Assembly: GCF_002250655.1 (NCBI RefSeq)
Contig: NZ_NOZR01000005.1
Location: forward strand, 1-64,000
Reading direction: 5' to 3'
DNA: 64,000 nt
Source: Mycolicibacterium sphagni
GTDB lineage: Bacteria > Actinomycetota > Actinomycetes > Mycobacteriales > Mycobacteriaceae
Below the pieces are notes generated by a model. That model did not search any database and was not told the DNA's origin. It saw only the letters and a program-made list of their open reading frames with translations. Shown here piece by piece: positions 33,233 to 41,765 of this stretch; within the stretch, counting starts at the first letter, position 1; the number at the start of each line of letters is the position of its first letter. Made by a program: the position numbers and the translations under genes.

Positions 33233-34681
33233 ATGAGTGCTCTTGACGTATCCCGCTGGCAATTCGGAATCACGACCGTCTACCACTTCATTTTCGTTCC
33301 GCTGACGATCGGGCTGGCCCCGCTGATCGCTGTGATGCAGACGATCTGGGTGGTGACCGACAACCCGGCGTGGTACCGGATGACGAAGTTCTTCGGGAAG
33401 ATCTTCCTGATCAACTTCGCGATCGGTGTGGCGACGGGCATCGTGCAGGAGTTCCAGTTCGGCATGAACTGGAGCGAGTACTCCCGATTCGTCGGCGACG
33501 TCTTCGGCGCTCCCCTGGCCCTGGAGGGCCTGGTCGCGTTCTTCCTCGAATCGACGTTCATCGGACTGTGGATCTTCGGCTGGACCCGGCTGCCGCGGTG
33601 GCTGCACCTCACCTCGATCTGGCTGGTGGCGATCGCGGTCAACCTGTCGGCGTTCTTCATCATCACGGCGAACTCGTTCATGCAGCACCCCGTCGGCACG
33701 CGGTACAACCCGGTGACGCATCGCGCCGAGCTGCAGAGCATTACCGAGTTGTTCACCAACAACACCGGGGTGGCGGCCTTCTGGCATGCCGTGGCGGCCT
33801 CCTTCCTCGTCGCCGCAACGTTCGTGGCGACGGTGTGCGCGTGGTGGATGGTGCGCGCCAAGGGCAGCCCGGATGCCGCGGCCCTGTACCGCCCGGGCGC
33901 GATCCTGGGCTCGCTGGTGGCGCTGGCCTCTTGTGCCGCTTTGTTTTTCACCGGCGACGTGCAGGGCAAGCTGATGTTCCACCAGCAGCCGATGAAGATG
34001 GCGGCCGCGGAATCGCTGTGCCATACAGAGACCGATCCGGGCTTCTCCATCCTGACCGTCGGCACCCACAACAACTGCGACAGCATCACCCGCGTCATCG
34101 AGGTGCCCTACGTGCTGCCATTCCTGGCCGAGGGCAAGTTCAGCGGTGTCACGCTGCAGGGCACCAAAGACCTTCAGCAGCAATACGAACAGAAGTTCGG
34201 ACCCGAGTGGTATGTGCCCAACCTGTTCGTCACCTACTGGTCGTTCCGCGCCATGATCGGCCTGATGGCGATCCCGCTGTTGTTCGCAATGGCCACGCTG
34301 TGGCTCACCCGCGGCGGCCGGGTGCCCGGCAGCCGCTGGTTCGCCCGCTTTGCGCTGGTGACCCTCCCGACACCATTCCTGGCCTCCATCGCCGGGTGGG
34401 TGTTCACCGAGATGGGCCGCCAGCCCTGGGTGGTGGCCCCCAACCCCGATGGTGACCAACTGGTCCGGCTTACCGTGCGCCAAGGCGTGTCATTGCACGG
34501 GCCCGCTCTGGTGTGGGTGTCACTGATCTCGTTCACGCTGATCTACGCGGTACTCGCGGTGATCTGGTTCTACCTGCTGCGCCGCTACATCACGACGGGT
34601 CCGCTGGAGCACGACGCCGAGCCCACACCTCCCGCACCACCCGGAGACGACGAGGTCGCCCCTCTCTCGTTCGCCTACTGA
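33233..34681 (+). CDS. cydA: cytochrome bd oxidase subunit I
   Basis: A 482-residue subunit I of the bd-type menaquinol oxidase, a terminal oxidase used at low oxygen and when the bc1-aa3 branch is inhibited. Nine spans; the N-terminal ligand region VYHFIFVPLTIGL carries the His ligand of haem b595 and HPVGTRYN lies near the quinol loop, which is short (mycobacterial short-Q-loop form). Start at ATG 33233 (MSALDVSRWQFG) with GGGGAG upstream; the frame from 33218 is an artefact. First gene of cydABDC. Confidence 0.96.
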   Translation: MSALDVSRWQFGITTVYHFIFVPLTIGLAPLIAVMQTIWVVTDNPAWYRMTKFFGKIFLINFAIGVATGIVQEFQFGMNWSEYSRFVGDVFGAPLALEGLVAFFLESTFIGLWIFGWTRLPRWLHLTSIWLVAIAVNLSAFFIITANSFMQHPVGTRYNPVTHRAELQSITELFTNNTGVAAFWHAVAASFLVAATFVATVCAWWMVRAKGSPDAAALYRPGAILGSLVALASCAALFFTGDVQGKLMFHQQPMKMAAAESLCHTETDPGFSILTVGTHNNCDSITRVIEVPYVLPFLAEGKFSGVTLQGTKDLQQQYEQKFGPEWYVPNLFVTYWSFRAMIGLMAIPLLFAMATLWLTRGGRVPGSRWFARFALVTLPTPFLASIAGWVFTEMGRQPWVVAPNPDGDQLVRLTVRQGVSLHGPALVWVSLISFTLIYAVLAVIWFYLLRRYITTGPLEHDAEPTPPAPPGDDEVAPLSFAY

Positions 34682-34703
34682 GCCGCAGGAAAGGAGTTAC
34701 ATC

Positions 34704-35747
34704 ATGGGACTGCAACAGATCTGGTTCATCATCGTGGCGGTGCTGTTCCTCGGCTTCTTCGTCCTGGAAGGCTTCGACTTCGGCGTCGGGATGGTGATGG
34801 CATGGCTGGGCCGAATCGGCCAGGGCGATCACGAATCTCACCGCCGGGCCGTGCTCAACACCATCGGACCGGTTTGGGACGGCAACGAGGTCTGGCTGAT
34901 CACTGCGGGCGGTGCGATGTTCGCCGCCTTCCCCCACTGGTATGCCACCGTGTTCTCGACGCTGTACCTGCCACTGCTGGTGATCCTCCTGTCGATGATC
35001 GCGCGCATCGTCGCCATCGAATGGCGCGGGAAGATCGACGATCCGAAATGGCGGAGGTGGTGCGATATCGGGATCGCGGTCGGGTCGTGGCTGCCGGCGA
35101 TCCTGTGGGGTGTGGCGTTCGCCGTTCTGGTCAACGGGCTGCCGGTCGGCCCGGACAAGAACGTCGTCGGGCTGTCGGTCGCCGACGTGCTGAACCCCTA
35201 CACACTGCTCGGTGGGCTGGCCACCTGCGCCCTTTTCTTGTTCCACGGCGCAGTGTTCCTGGCGTTGAAGTCCGGTGGTGCTGTACGCACCGACGCGGTC
35301 GGGCTGGCCCGCAAGCTCAGCGTGCCCGCGACCGTGCTGGTCGCCACGTTCGGCCTGTGGACCCAACTGGCGCACGGAAAGTCGTGGACATGGGCGGTCC
35401 TCGTCGTGGCGGTAGTGGCCCAGCTGGCCGCGGTAGCGGCCGCCTGGGGCGTCCGGGAAGGCTGGGCTTTCCTGGCGACGACGGTCGTCGTTGCCGCGGT
35501 GGTGACCCTGCTGTTCGGATCGCTATACCCGAATCTGATTCCGTCGACCATCGACCCGGCCTACGACCTGACTATCTACAACGGCTCGTCCAGTCCGTAC
35601 ACGCTCAAGGTGATGACTTGGGCCGCAGCGATATTCACCCCGATTGTCCTGGTCTACCAAGCCTGGACGTACTGGATCTTCCGTAAGCGAATCTTCGCCG
35701 AGTCGATCCCGAAGTCGATCGGCCTGCCCCTGAGGCGGGTGCCCTGA
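34704..35747 (+). CDS. cydB: cytochrome bd oxidase subunit II
   Basis: A 347-residue subunit II with eight to nine membrane spans; GFDFGVGMVMAWLGR near the N-terminus and GPVWDGNEVWLITAGGAMFAAFP are the family signatures. AAAGGAG lies 8 nt before the ATG. It completes the quinol oxidase with CydA. The stop overlaps a possible CTG start of cydD. Confidence 0.96.
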   Translation: MGLQQIWFIIVAVLFLGFFVLEGFDFGVGMVMAWLGRIGQGDHESHRRAVLNTIGPVWDGNEVWLITAGGAMFAAFPHWYATVFSTLYLPLLVILLSMIARIVAIEWRGKIDDPKWRRWCDIGIAVGSWLPAILWGVAFAVLVNGLPVGPDKNVVGLSVADVLNPYTLLGGLATCALFLFHGAVFLALKSGGAVRTDAVGLARKLSVPATVLVATFGLWTQLAHGKSWTWAVLVVAVVAQLAAVAAAWGVREGWAFLATTVVVAAVVTLLFGSLYPNLIPSTIDPAYDLTIYNGSSSPYTLKVMTWAAAIFTPIVLVYQAWTYWIFRKRIFAESIPKSIGLPLRRVP

Positions 35748-35773
35748 ACGACCTGTGGCGGGCTTCGCCGGCG

Positions 35774-37372
35774 GTGCGTCGCTTTCTGATCGCGACCGTC
35801 GCCTGCGGAACGCTGATCGCGGGATGCGCCATTTCCGGTGCCGTCGTCCTCGGGCATGTGGTGGCCGGAGTTATCACCGATCCGGCCACCCGCAGTTTGG
35901 ACCATTGGCGCACTGCGCTGCTGATCCTGGCCGGACTGTGGCTCGTTCGGGCACTCGTCCTGTGGCTGCAGGGCCGATTGGGCCAGCGGGGCGCCAGCGC
36001 GGTCGTCGCCGATCTAGGCGGCCAGGTGTTGCGTGCGGTCACCGCCGCACCGCCTGGCGCCGCACGCCGCGATGAAGCTGCGACGGTCATCACCAGTGGC
36101 CTCGACGGCCTGCGACCGTATTTCACGGCTTACCTGCCGGCTCTGTTCCTGGCCGCGATCCTGACACCGGCCACTGTTGTCGTCATCGCGTTCAACGACC
36201 TCCAGTCGGCGGCGATCGTGCTTGTCGCCCTCCCACTGATCCCGGTGTTCATGGTGCTGATCGGTCTTGCCACCAAAGAGCGTTCGGCAGCCGCGCTGGG
36301 GGCGATGACCACGCTGCAGGCACGCCTCATGGATCTGATCGCCGGCATTCCCACCCTGCGAGCACTCGGCCGGGCCGACGGTCCGGCCGATCGGATCGCA
36401 AAACTCAGTGCGGCCCATCGCCGTTCGGCGATGGCCACCCTGCGTATCGCATTCCTCTCGGCGCTGGTGCTCGAGCTCATCGCCACACTGGGCGTGGCGC
36501 TGGTCGCGGTGAGCATCGGTCTTCGGCTGGTGTTCGGCGAGATGAGTTTGGCCGCCGGGCTGACCGTGCTGCTGCTGGCGCCCGACGTGTTCTGGCCGCT
36601 GCGCCGGGTTGGCGTCGAATTTCACGCCGCGCAAAATGGAAAAGCGGCCGCCGACAAGGCGTTCGCACTGATCGAGCAGCACCCCGCGCCGGCGGCCGGC
36701 ACTCGCACCGTCACGGCGGCGGGTGCGGCGATCGTGCTCGACGGACTGTGCGTCGCCGGACGCGACGGGCTGTCGCCGCACCTATTGTCCGGCCGGCTGC
36801 TGCCCGGCGAGGTCACGGTGTTGACCGGCGCCAACGGCGCCGGCAAAACCACGACCCTGCATGCGATCGCCGGGCTCGTCACCCCGACCCGCGGTCACAT
36901 CACCGTCGACGGTGTGGACGTCGGCGAGCTGGACCGCGCGGCCTGGTGGCGCCAGCTCGCGTGGCTGGCCCAGCGCCCAGTGCTCATCCCCGGCAGCATT
37001 GCCGACAACCTCACTCTGTTCGGACCGCTAAGAGATCCTGAATCGGCTTGCCGAGCAGCGGGTTTCACCGAGGTCCTCGACGAGTTGCCCAACGGGATGG
37101 ACACCCTGCTGGGCCGCGGCGGCACGGGGCTGTCACTGGGGCAACGCCAGCGCCTTGGCCTGGCTCGCATATTGGGCTCCCCCGCACAGGTACTGCTGCT
37201 GGACGAACCCACCTCACACTTGGACGCGTCCACCGAACGCACTGTGCTGCAAGCCATCAGCCGTCGCGCGGCCGCAGGGGCCACCGTCGTTCTGGTCGCC
37301 CACCGCGACAGTGTGGTGGACATCGCCGATCACGTCATCGCGGTGGAGGCCGATCACCATGCCGGCGTTTGA
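35774..37372 (+). CDS. cydD: thiol reductant / cytochrome bd assembly ABC exporter, subunit CydD
   Basis: A full ABC half-transporter (532 residues from this start): six membrane spans, Walker A TGANGAGKTTT, signature LSLGQRQRLGLARIL and Walker B VLLLDEPTSHLD. Heterodimer with CydC needed for bd oxidase assembly, known to export thiol reductants or handle haem. The GTG start at 35774 is the first conventional one, but the frame is open and family-like back to CTG 35744 (LNDLWRASPAVRRFL), which would overlap the cydB stop; the true start may be there. Confidence 0.93.
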   Translation: MRRFLIATVACGTLIAGCAISGAVVLGHVVAGVITDPATRSLDHWRTALLILAGLWLVRALVLWLQGRLGQRGASAVVADLGGQVLRAVTAAPPGAARRDEAATVITSGLDGLRPYFTAYLPALFLAAILTPATVVVIAFNDLQSAAIVLVALPLIPVFMVLIGLATKERSAAALGAMTTLQARLMDLIAGIPTLRALGRADGPADRIAKLSAAHRRSAMATLRIAFLSALVLELIATLGVALVAVSIGLRLVFGEMSLAAGLTVLLLAPDVFWPLRRVGVEFHAAQNGKAAADKAFALIEQHPAPAAGTRTVTAAGAAIVLDGLCVAGRDGLSPHLLSGRLLPGEVTVLTGANGAGKTTTLHAIAGLVTPTRGHITVDGVDVGELDRAAWWRQLAWLAQRPVLIPGSIADNLTLFGPLRDPESACRAAGFTEVLDELPNGMDTLLGRGGTGLSLGQRQRLGLARILGSPAQVLLLDEPTSHLDASTERTVLQAISRRAAAGATVVLVAHRDSVVDIADHVIAVEADHHAGV

Positions 37373-38972
37373 CAAGGCACGCTTGGCCCTGGCGATCGCC
37401 CTGGGCTCGCTGGCACTGGGCAGTGCGCTGGCGCTGGCCGGGGTGTCGGCCTGGCTGATCACGCGGGCCTGGGAGATGCCGCCCGTCCTGGACCTGTCGG
37501 TGGCGGTGGTGGCTGTTCGCGCCTTGGGTATCTCCCGCGGCGTGCTCGGTTATTGCGAGCGGCTGGTCTCTCACGACACCGCGTTGCGGGCGGCGGGCGA
37601 CGCCCGCAACGAGATCTACCGTCGGCTGGCCCACGGGCCCGCCGACGTCATCGCCCGGCTGCACAGCGGCGACCTGCTGGCCCGGGTCGGCGCCGACGTG
37701 GACACCTTCGCCGACGTACTCGCCCGTGCTCTGGTCCCGATCGGCGTCGCCACCGTCCTCGGCGGGGCCGCGACCGTCGTCATCGCCCTGATCTCTCCCG
37801 TCGCGGCCGCTGTTCTCGGCCTGTGTCTGCTGATCGCGGGTGTGTTCGCACCGGGGCTTGCCGCGCGCGCAGTACGGGCGCAGGAAGCCGTTGCCCGCCA
37901 ACAGCAGTCCGGCCGCGACATTGCCGCCGTCACCGCACTCGAACACGCGGCCGAGCTGAGGGTAGCCGGCCGGCTGCCCACACTGATTGCCGAATCCGAA
38001 CAGCGCCAGCGTGATTGGGGGGCGGCGATCGACCGGGCGGCCGCACCAGCCGCGGCGGCCGCCGCCGTTCCCACCCTGGCAATTGGCGCCAGCGTAATCG
38101 GCGCGGTCGTTGTCGGCATCGGCATCGCCGCCCACACCGCGCCAACCACGTTGGCGGTTCTGATGTTGTTGCCGCTCTCGGCGTTCGAAGCCACGGTCGC
38201 GCTGCCCGCCGCGGCGGTCGCGCTGACCCGCGGACGTATCGCCGCGCACCGACTGACCGACCTGGTCCCCACGAAGGCCACCGGATCGCCGGTCGTCGTC
38301 ACCTCGCCCACCAGCACACCTGTCCTGCAGGCCAACCAACTTCGCGCCGGTTACCCCGGTGGCCCCACCGGACGACCCGTCACGTGGACGTTGCAACCCG
38401 GCGCCCGGCTGGCGATCACCGGACGCAGCGGCGCGGGCAAGACCGCGCTGCTGATGACCCTGGCCGGACTGCTCCCACCTACCGGTGGGCAGGTCACTAT
38501 CGACGGGGTCGCAACGTCTGCGCTTACCGAGTCCGAATTACGCAGCGCTGTATGCTATTTCGCCGAGGACGCTCATCTGTTCAGCACCACCGTCCGGGAT
38601 AACCTGCTCGCGGCGCGCGGCGACTGCACAGACGACGAACTCAAGCGCGCCCTTGCCTCCGTCGGTCTGGACGACTGGCTGGCCAGGCTACCCGACGGAC
38701 TGAACACCGTGCTGACCGCTGGCGCTACCTCGGTATCGGCGGGTCAACGCCGTCGACTGCTGCTGGCGCGAGTGTTGTTGTGCTCGGCGCCGGTCGTGCT
38801 GCTCGACGAGCCCACCGAGCACCTCGATGCAGCTGACGGGCACCGGATGCTGCGCGCGTTGCTCGATGAGCGGCACGGCCTGTTGTCCGGTGAGCGCACC
38901 GTCGTGGTCGCCACCCATCAACTTGGCAACGACATCGCCTGTCCACGACTATCGGTAGGCAACGGCGGGTAA
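37359..38972 (+). CDS. cydC: thiol reductant / cytochrome bd assembly ABC exporter, subunit CydC
   Basis: A 537-residue half-transporter, partner of CydD: six spans, Walker A TGRSGAGKTALLM, signature-like VSAGQRRRLLLARVL (degenerate LSGGQ) and Walker B VVLLDEPTEHLD. Start at ATG 37359 (MPAFDKARLALAIALG), overlapping cydD by 14 nt. Its stop TAA is part of a -10 hexamer for the next gene. Confidence 0.93.
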   Translation: MPAFDKARLALAIALGSLALGSALALAGVSAWLITRAWEMPPVLDLSVAVVAVRALGISRGVLGYCERLVSHDTALRAAGDARNEIYRRLAHGPADVIARLHSGDLLARVGADVDTFADVLARALVPIGVATVLGGAATVVIALISPVAAAVLGLCLLIAGVFAPGLAARAVRAQEAVARQQQSGRDIAAVTALEHAAELRVAGRLPTLIAESEQRQRDWGAAIDRAAAPAAAAAAVPTLAIGASVIGAVVVGIGIAAHTAPTTLAVLMLLPLSAFEATVALPAAAVALTRGRIAAHRLTDLVPTKATGSPVVVTSPTSTPVLQANQLRAGYPGGPTGRPVTWTLQPGARLAITGRSGAGKTALLMTLAGLLPPTGGQVTIDGVATSALTESELRSAVCYFAEDAHLFSTTVRDNLLAARGDCTDDELKRALASVGLDDWLARLPDGLNTVLTAGATSVSAGQRRRLLLARVLLCSAPVVLLDEPTEHLDAADGHRMLRALLDERHGLLSGERTVVVATHQLGNDIACPRLSVGNGG

Positions 38973-38975
38973 CGT
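38970..38975 (+). promoter_or_regulatory. -10 hexamer TAACGT overlapping the cydC stop
   Basis: TAACGT, whose first three bases are the cydC stop codon, is followed by 7 nt and ATG 38983: a leaderless promoter for the DUF4190 protein gene. Confidence 0.5.
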
Positions 38976-38982
38976 GCAACCC

Positions 38983-39525
38983 ATGACTGAGCCTCCGGAG
39001 CAGGCACCTCAGCAGCCCTTCCCTCCGCCGCCGCCCCCTCCGTCGTATCCGGCCCCCAATCCATATGCCGCAGCCCCGTATCCCGGCGGCTATCCGCCGG
39101 CCCCGCCGCAGCCGTATGCGGGCTACGCGCCACCACCACCCAGCGGCCCGCGTAACGGCCTGGGCGTCACCGCGCTGATCGTTGCGATCGTCGCGCTGCT
39201 GGCGTCGTTCTCGGTGGTGGGCGGCATCGTGCTGGGCATCGTCGCGGTCATCATCGGCTTCGCCGGCCGCAGCCGCGCCAAGCGCGGTGAGGCCACCAAC
39301 GGCGGCGTCGCACTGGCCGGCGTCGTCCTGGGGTTCCTCTCGATCATCGTCGGTCTGGCATTCATCGCCGTCTGGGTCGGGGTGTTCAAGGAGGTCGGCG
39401 CGACCGACTACATCGACTGCCTGCAGAAGGCCGGCCAGGACCAGTCGCAGGTTCAGCAGTGCGCCGATGAATTCAAACAGTCGGTGGAGAACAAGTTCAG
39501 CGTCACGCTGACACCGACTCCGTAG
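38983..39525 (+). CDS. DUF4190-type membrane protein with Pro-rich N-terminus
   Basis: A 180-residue protein starting MTEPPEQAPQQPFP, a Pro/Tyr-rich cytosolic region (about 60 residues, PYPGGYPPAPPQPY), then two membrane spans (LGVTALIVAIVALLASFSVVGGIVLGIVAVIIGF and GVALAGVVLGFLSIIVGLAFIAVWVG; DUF4190) and a short outer tail with two Cys. Not part of the Rv1619-Rv1620c order in M. tuberculosis. Promoter spacing supports this start over the GTG at 38974. The coding end overlaps the convergent gene by 23 nt. Confidence 0.8.
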   Translation: MTEPPEQAPQQPFPPPPPPPSYPAPNPYAAAPYPGGYPPAPPQPYAGYAPPPPSGPRNGLGVTALIVAIVALLASFSVVGGIVLGIVAVIIGFAGRSRAKRGEATNGGVALAGVVLGFLSIIVGLAFIAVWVGVFKEVGATDYIDCLQKAGQDQSQVQQCADEFKQSVENKFSVTLTPTP

Positions 39526-40894
39526 TGACTGGCAGGTGCCGCCGCCGCGGCAGGAACTCCAGCGAGAGCAACACCACCAGCAGCGGCAGCACCTGACTCA
39601 GCGGCAACAGTACGTACCGGCGGCCGCCGAGCGCGTGGAACTTGCGCAGGTACCGATACAGCGACTCCAGGGCGATCAGCGCGTCGCCCAGATGGATCGC
39701 GGTATAGAAGAAGCTGCGCAGCGGTCCGCGCGCGGTGTCGTTGAAGATCTCCGGAAACGCCGCGAATGCCAGTGAGAGGCGTTGCGCACCAAGGTCTTTC
39801 ATCGCCTGGATCATGTCGACCGACAGCCGCTCGTCGATACCGTTTGGAGCCTCACGACGCCGCCACGGCACGTCGAGGGTGACGTCGGTGCCGCCGCCGG
39901 CCAGGGCGTAGCGATGAAACCCCTGCACCCGCCCGGCCCGGTCCCGCGCCAGAATCAGCAGGATGCCGGGATAGTGACCGGTCAGCGCGCCGTCCAGGAT
40001 CATGGAGAAACCACGCTCAGTGCGTGCGCCCTTTGGTGAGGACAGCAGCACATCGGTCAGCTCGGCCAGTTGCGCGTCGCTCAACTCCTGCTCGGCGACG
40101 ATCTCGGTGGTGATGCCGACATTGTGGGTGCGTTGCACCGCCTGGCGCAGGTTGCGGAACCGGCGCCCCACCATCTCGAATGCCGACACATTGATCACCA
40201 CGTCGCGGCCGATGGGCACCGGCCGCAGGTCCGGCCACAGCCCGAGCCTGCGCTCGCTGCACCCCAGTACCACCACCCGCCAGCCGCGGGTGTGGCACAT
40301 CCCGACGAATTCGGCCACCAGCTCGTCGAAACGGTCGTCGTCCCCGATCGGGTCACCACTGACCACCGCGTAGCCCAGTCGGGTGCGATAGGCGATCGCC
40401 GCGGTGCCGTCTGCGGTGAAGAAGTAGCTCTTGCGCATCTGCATGGCGAACGGGGCCACTGGATCCCCGCTGGTCGCCTTGACCAGCGCCCACACCCGGG
40501 GCAACTGCCCGGGTTCTGGTCGGGCGGTCGTCGGCCACATCAGCACCAGCCCTGACGACGCGATCAGCACGTCACCGGTGATATCGAAGGCCAGCAAGTG
40601 GGCGGCGAATCCGGCGACGACGGCCGCGGCGGCGCAGATCGCATGCGCGGCGGTCACGGGCCGGCCCAGGAAGATGCCTCTGGCGATCAGCGCGACCGCC
40701 GCCAGGATGGTCAGTGACCAGGCCGATTTCCCCACCGCCAGCCAGCTAGCCGCGATGAGTAACGCCAGCGCGCCGACCCAGCGGGCAGCCAGGGTGTCGA
40801 CATGCACGACAACCCGTTCCCTGGCGCGCAGACCAAGCGCCACCTGGACCGGCGGTTCGGTCACACAAAAAACGATACGCCCGCCATCAGGCAT
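39503..40894 (-). CDS. membrane protein with phosphatidylglycerol lysyltransferase C-terminal domain (DUF2156)
   Basis: A 463-residue protein: five or so N-terminal membrane spans (about residues 30-130) and a GNAT-like DUF2156 domain (about 150-430) as in MprF/LysX-type aminoacyl transferases. The domain shows GYAVVSGDPIGDDDRF and SLAFAAFPEIFNDTARGPLRSF. Counterpart of Rv1619 by position. Whether it transfers an amino acid to a lipid is not shown; the aaRS half seen in LysX is absent. It overlaps the tesB end by 8 nt. Confidence 0.85.
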   Translation of the reverse strand: MPDGGRIVFCVTEPPVQVALGLRARERVVVHVDTLAARWVGALALLIAASWLAVGKSAWSLTILAAVALIARGIFLGRPVTAAHAICAAAAVVAGFAAHLLAFDITGDVLIASSGLVLMWPTTARPEPGQLPRVWALVKATSGDPVAPFAMQMRKSYFFTADGTAAIAYRTRLGYAVVSGDPIGDDDRFDELVAEFVGMCHTRGWRVVVLGCSERRLGLWPDLRPVPIGRDVVINVSAFEMVGRRFRNLRQAVQRTHNVGITTEIVAEQELSDAQLAELTDVLLSSPKGARTERGFSMILDGALTGHYPGILLILARDRAGRVQGFHRYALAGGGTDVTLDVPWRRREAPNGIDERLSVDMIQAMKDLGAQRLSLAFAAFPEIFNDTARGPLRSFFYTAIHLGDALIALESLYRYLRKFHALGGRRYVLLPLSQVLPLLVVLLSLEFLPRRRHLPVTTESVSA

Positions 40895-41753
40895 TTCCTG
40901 GGAAGTGCTTGACGATTCCTTCCTGGGTCACGGTGGCCACCACCTCGCCGATCGGGTTGAAAAAGTGGCCGGTGCCCAGGCCTCGCGATTCGGCGGCGAC
41001 AGGCGAGCTGGTCGAATACAGCACCCACTCGGAGAAGTCGACCTGCCGGTGGAACCACACCGAATGGTTGACGGTCACCGCGAAGATGCGGTCCCAGCCC
41101 CAGGACAGGCCGTGGGTGGTGATGATCGAATCCAGCACCGTGGTGTCCGACGAATAGACCATCGCGGCGGTGTGCAGGACCGGGTCGTCGGGCATCGCTC
41201 CGTCGGCCTTGAGCCACACCTGGTTGGTGGTCTGCATACCGCCCTTTTCCCGCATGATCCAGGCCGGGTCGTTGGTGTAGCGCCACTCGATCGGGCGCAG
41301 TGCCTCGACGAATCCGGGCACTACTTTTTCGTAGCCGATCAGCAGCTCATCGATGGTCGGGAGGCTCTCCGGCCCGGGCAGGTCGGGCATCGAGACGTTG
41401 TGTTCGAGTCCGCTGCCCGCCGACGTATACGACAGCAGCGCCGATGCCAGCAGCGTGCCGTTCTGGATGGCATCGACGCGGCGGTTGGCGAAGCGGCGCT
41501 CGTCGCGCAGTCGCACGACGTGGAATTCGATGTCGGCGCCCGGATCACCGCCGGCGATGAAATGCACCGACAGCGCACTCGGCGCGATGTTGTGGACGAG
41601 GGTGCGGCTGGCGGCGACGAACGCCTGGGCCATGAGCTGCCCGCCGAAGGTGCGGGGCGGATTTTTGTGGGGGTGGGCGCCGAGGAACACGTCGTCGCCG
41701 AGTGAGGAGAGATCCAGGATGGCCAGCAATTCGTCGAGATCTGACGTGGCCAA
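40887..41753 (-). CDS. tesB: acyl-CoA thioesterase II
   Basis: A 288-residue double-hotdog thioesterase that hydrolyses medium- and long-chain acyl-CoA. RTFGGQLMAQAFVAASRTL and HFIAGGDPGADIEFHVVRLRDERRFANRRVDA are the family motifs, with the DHHG-like active region replaced by the C-terminal LDHSVWFH-type stretch (AVTVNHSVWFHRQVDF). The start is TTG, preceded by AAGGAG that overlaps the pyk stop (TAAGGAG), so it is translated from the pyk transcript. tesB1 (Rv1618) by context. Confidence 0.92.
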   Translation of the reverse strand: MATSDLDELLAILDLSSLGDDVFLGAHPHKNPPRTFGGQLMAQAFVAASRTLVHNIAPSALSVHFIAGGDPGADIEFHVVRLRDERRFANRRVDAIQNGTLLASALLSYTSAGSGLEHNVSMPDLPGPESLPTIDELLIGYEKVVPGFVEALRPIEWRYTNDPAWIMREKGGMQTTNQVWLKADGAMPDDPVLHTAAMVYSSDTTVLDSIITTHGLSWGWDRIFAVTVNHSVWFHRQVDFSEWVLYSTSSPVAAESRGLGTGHFFNPIGEVVATVTQEGIVKHFPGNA

Positions 41754-41765
41754 CAGCCGGTCTCC

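Noticed and set aside
32960..34483. Minus-strand 507-residue frame opposite cydA
   Set aside because: His/Arg/Gln-rich shadow of cydA, no recognisable domain.
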